DNA of 13,739 nt from Elusimicrobia bacterium RBG_16_66_12. Lineage in GTDB: Bacteria > Elusimicrobiota > Elusimicrobia > UBA1565 > UBA9628. The notes under the pieces are model-generated. The model worked only from the letters and a program-made list of their open reading frames with translations. It was not told where the DNA came from and made no database searches. The stretch covers positions 20,995-34,733 of the forward strand of contig MGUL01000105.1 in the NCBI GenBank assembly GCA_001800005.1. Reading direction: 5' to 3'. Position numbers and translations under genes: made by a program. Below are positions 13,646 through 13,739 of the stretch, piece by piece (position 1 is the stretch's first letter; each line of letters opens with the position of its first letter).

Positions 13646-13739
13646 CCGGCCGCCTGCCCGCGTCGATGACGCTCTCCCTCGGCCTGCACGGGGCGGCGCT
13701 CGTCGTTTTCCTGGGCTTGTCCAAGGAAGGGCCGAAACA
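13642..13739 (+). CDS. TonB/TolA-like energy-transducing protein, 5' part only
   Basis: The 32 complete codons up to the window edge encode a short polar start and one hydrophobic helix (about residues 9-25) with Ser12 and His16 in SLGLH. Ser-x3-His inside the single membrane helix is the hallmark of TonB N-terminal anchors (the SHxxH-type site through which ExbB/ExbD energise TonB). A Lys/Glu/Pro stretch follows, as at the start of a periplasmic linker. Position directly after ExbB and two ExbD genes, with ATGA overlap, supports the call. The C-terminal domain, which would separate TonB from TolA or an Agl-type adaptor, is outside the window. Confidence 0.7.
   Translation, partial: MTGRLPASMTLSLGLHGAALVVFLGLSKEGPK

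Overview
The window is gene-dense, GC-rich bacterial chromosomal DNA. Genes overlap or nearly touch, Shine-Dalgarno sequences of the AGGAG type are common, and the only AT-rich patches lie at promoters and the tRNA. A lipoprotein signal, a Sec-exported repeat protein and an ExbB/ExbD/TonB-type energising module point to a diderm (Gram-negative) cell. The mixture and style recall Elusimicrobiota or related uncultured diderm lineages, but this is a weak inference from gene content, not a taxonomic proof. No insertion sequence, phage gene, CRISPR array or integration site was seen.

Left end (1-1645, minus strand): the 5' part of an exported protein of unknown function, then an RlmD/TrmA-family 23S rRNA m5U methyltransferase. 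A 30-bp divergent promoter region (1646-1675) separates it from the plus-strand genes. Its two opposite -10 boxes each sit exactly 6 nt before a GTG codon and neither gene has a Shine-Dalgarno, which suggests leaderless mRNAs.

Middle (1676-6819, plus strand): four overlapping genes, probably one operon: a lipoprotein zinc-metallopeptidase-like protein, a CopA-type copper ATPase, the queuosine enzyme QueF, and a multi-pass GT-C (GT39/ArnT-like) glycosyltransferase. The copper ATPase is otherwise intact but carries one in-frame amber codon (2926-2928) where the family usually has tryptophan. This is the most striking local anomaly: recent pseudogene, sequencing error, or readthrough.

Right part (6820-13739, plus strand): a sigma70-like promoter, tRNA-Val(GAC) with encoded CCA, and 26 nt later thrS, whose product lacks the N-terminal TGS domain. 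Then, almost without gaps, come an exported 1112-residue TPR protein, one ExbB/TolQ-type proton-channel protein, two ExbD/TolR-type proteins and the beginning of a TonB/TolA-like protein cut by the window edge. Together these look like a proton-motive-force-driven envelope machine: ExbB plus two ExbD paralogues form the inner-membrane motor, the TonB-like protein carries force across the periplasm, and the TPR protein is a probable periplasmic or outer-membrane-side scaffold. One channel protein with two TolR-type partners and a TPR protein recalls the Myxococcus AglRQS motor and Bacteroidetes ExbB-ExbD-ExbD-TonB clusters. It is therefore the best candidate for a little-described system here, although not without precedent.
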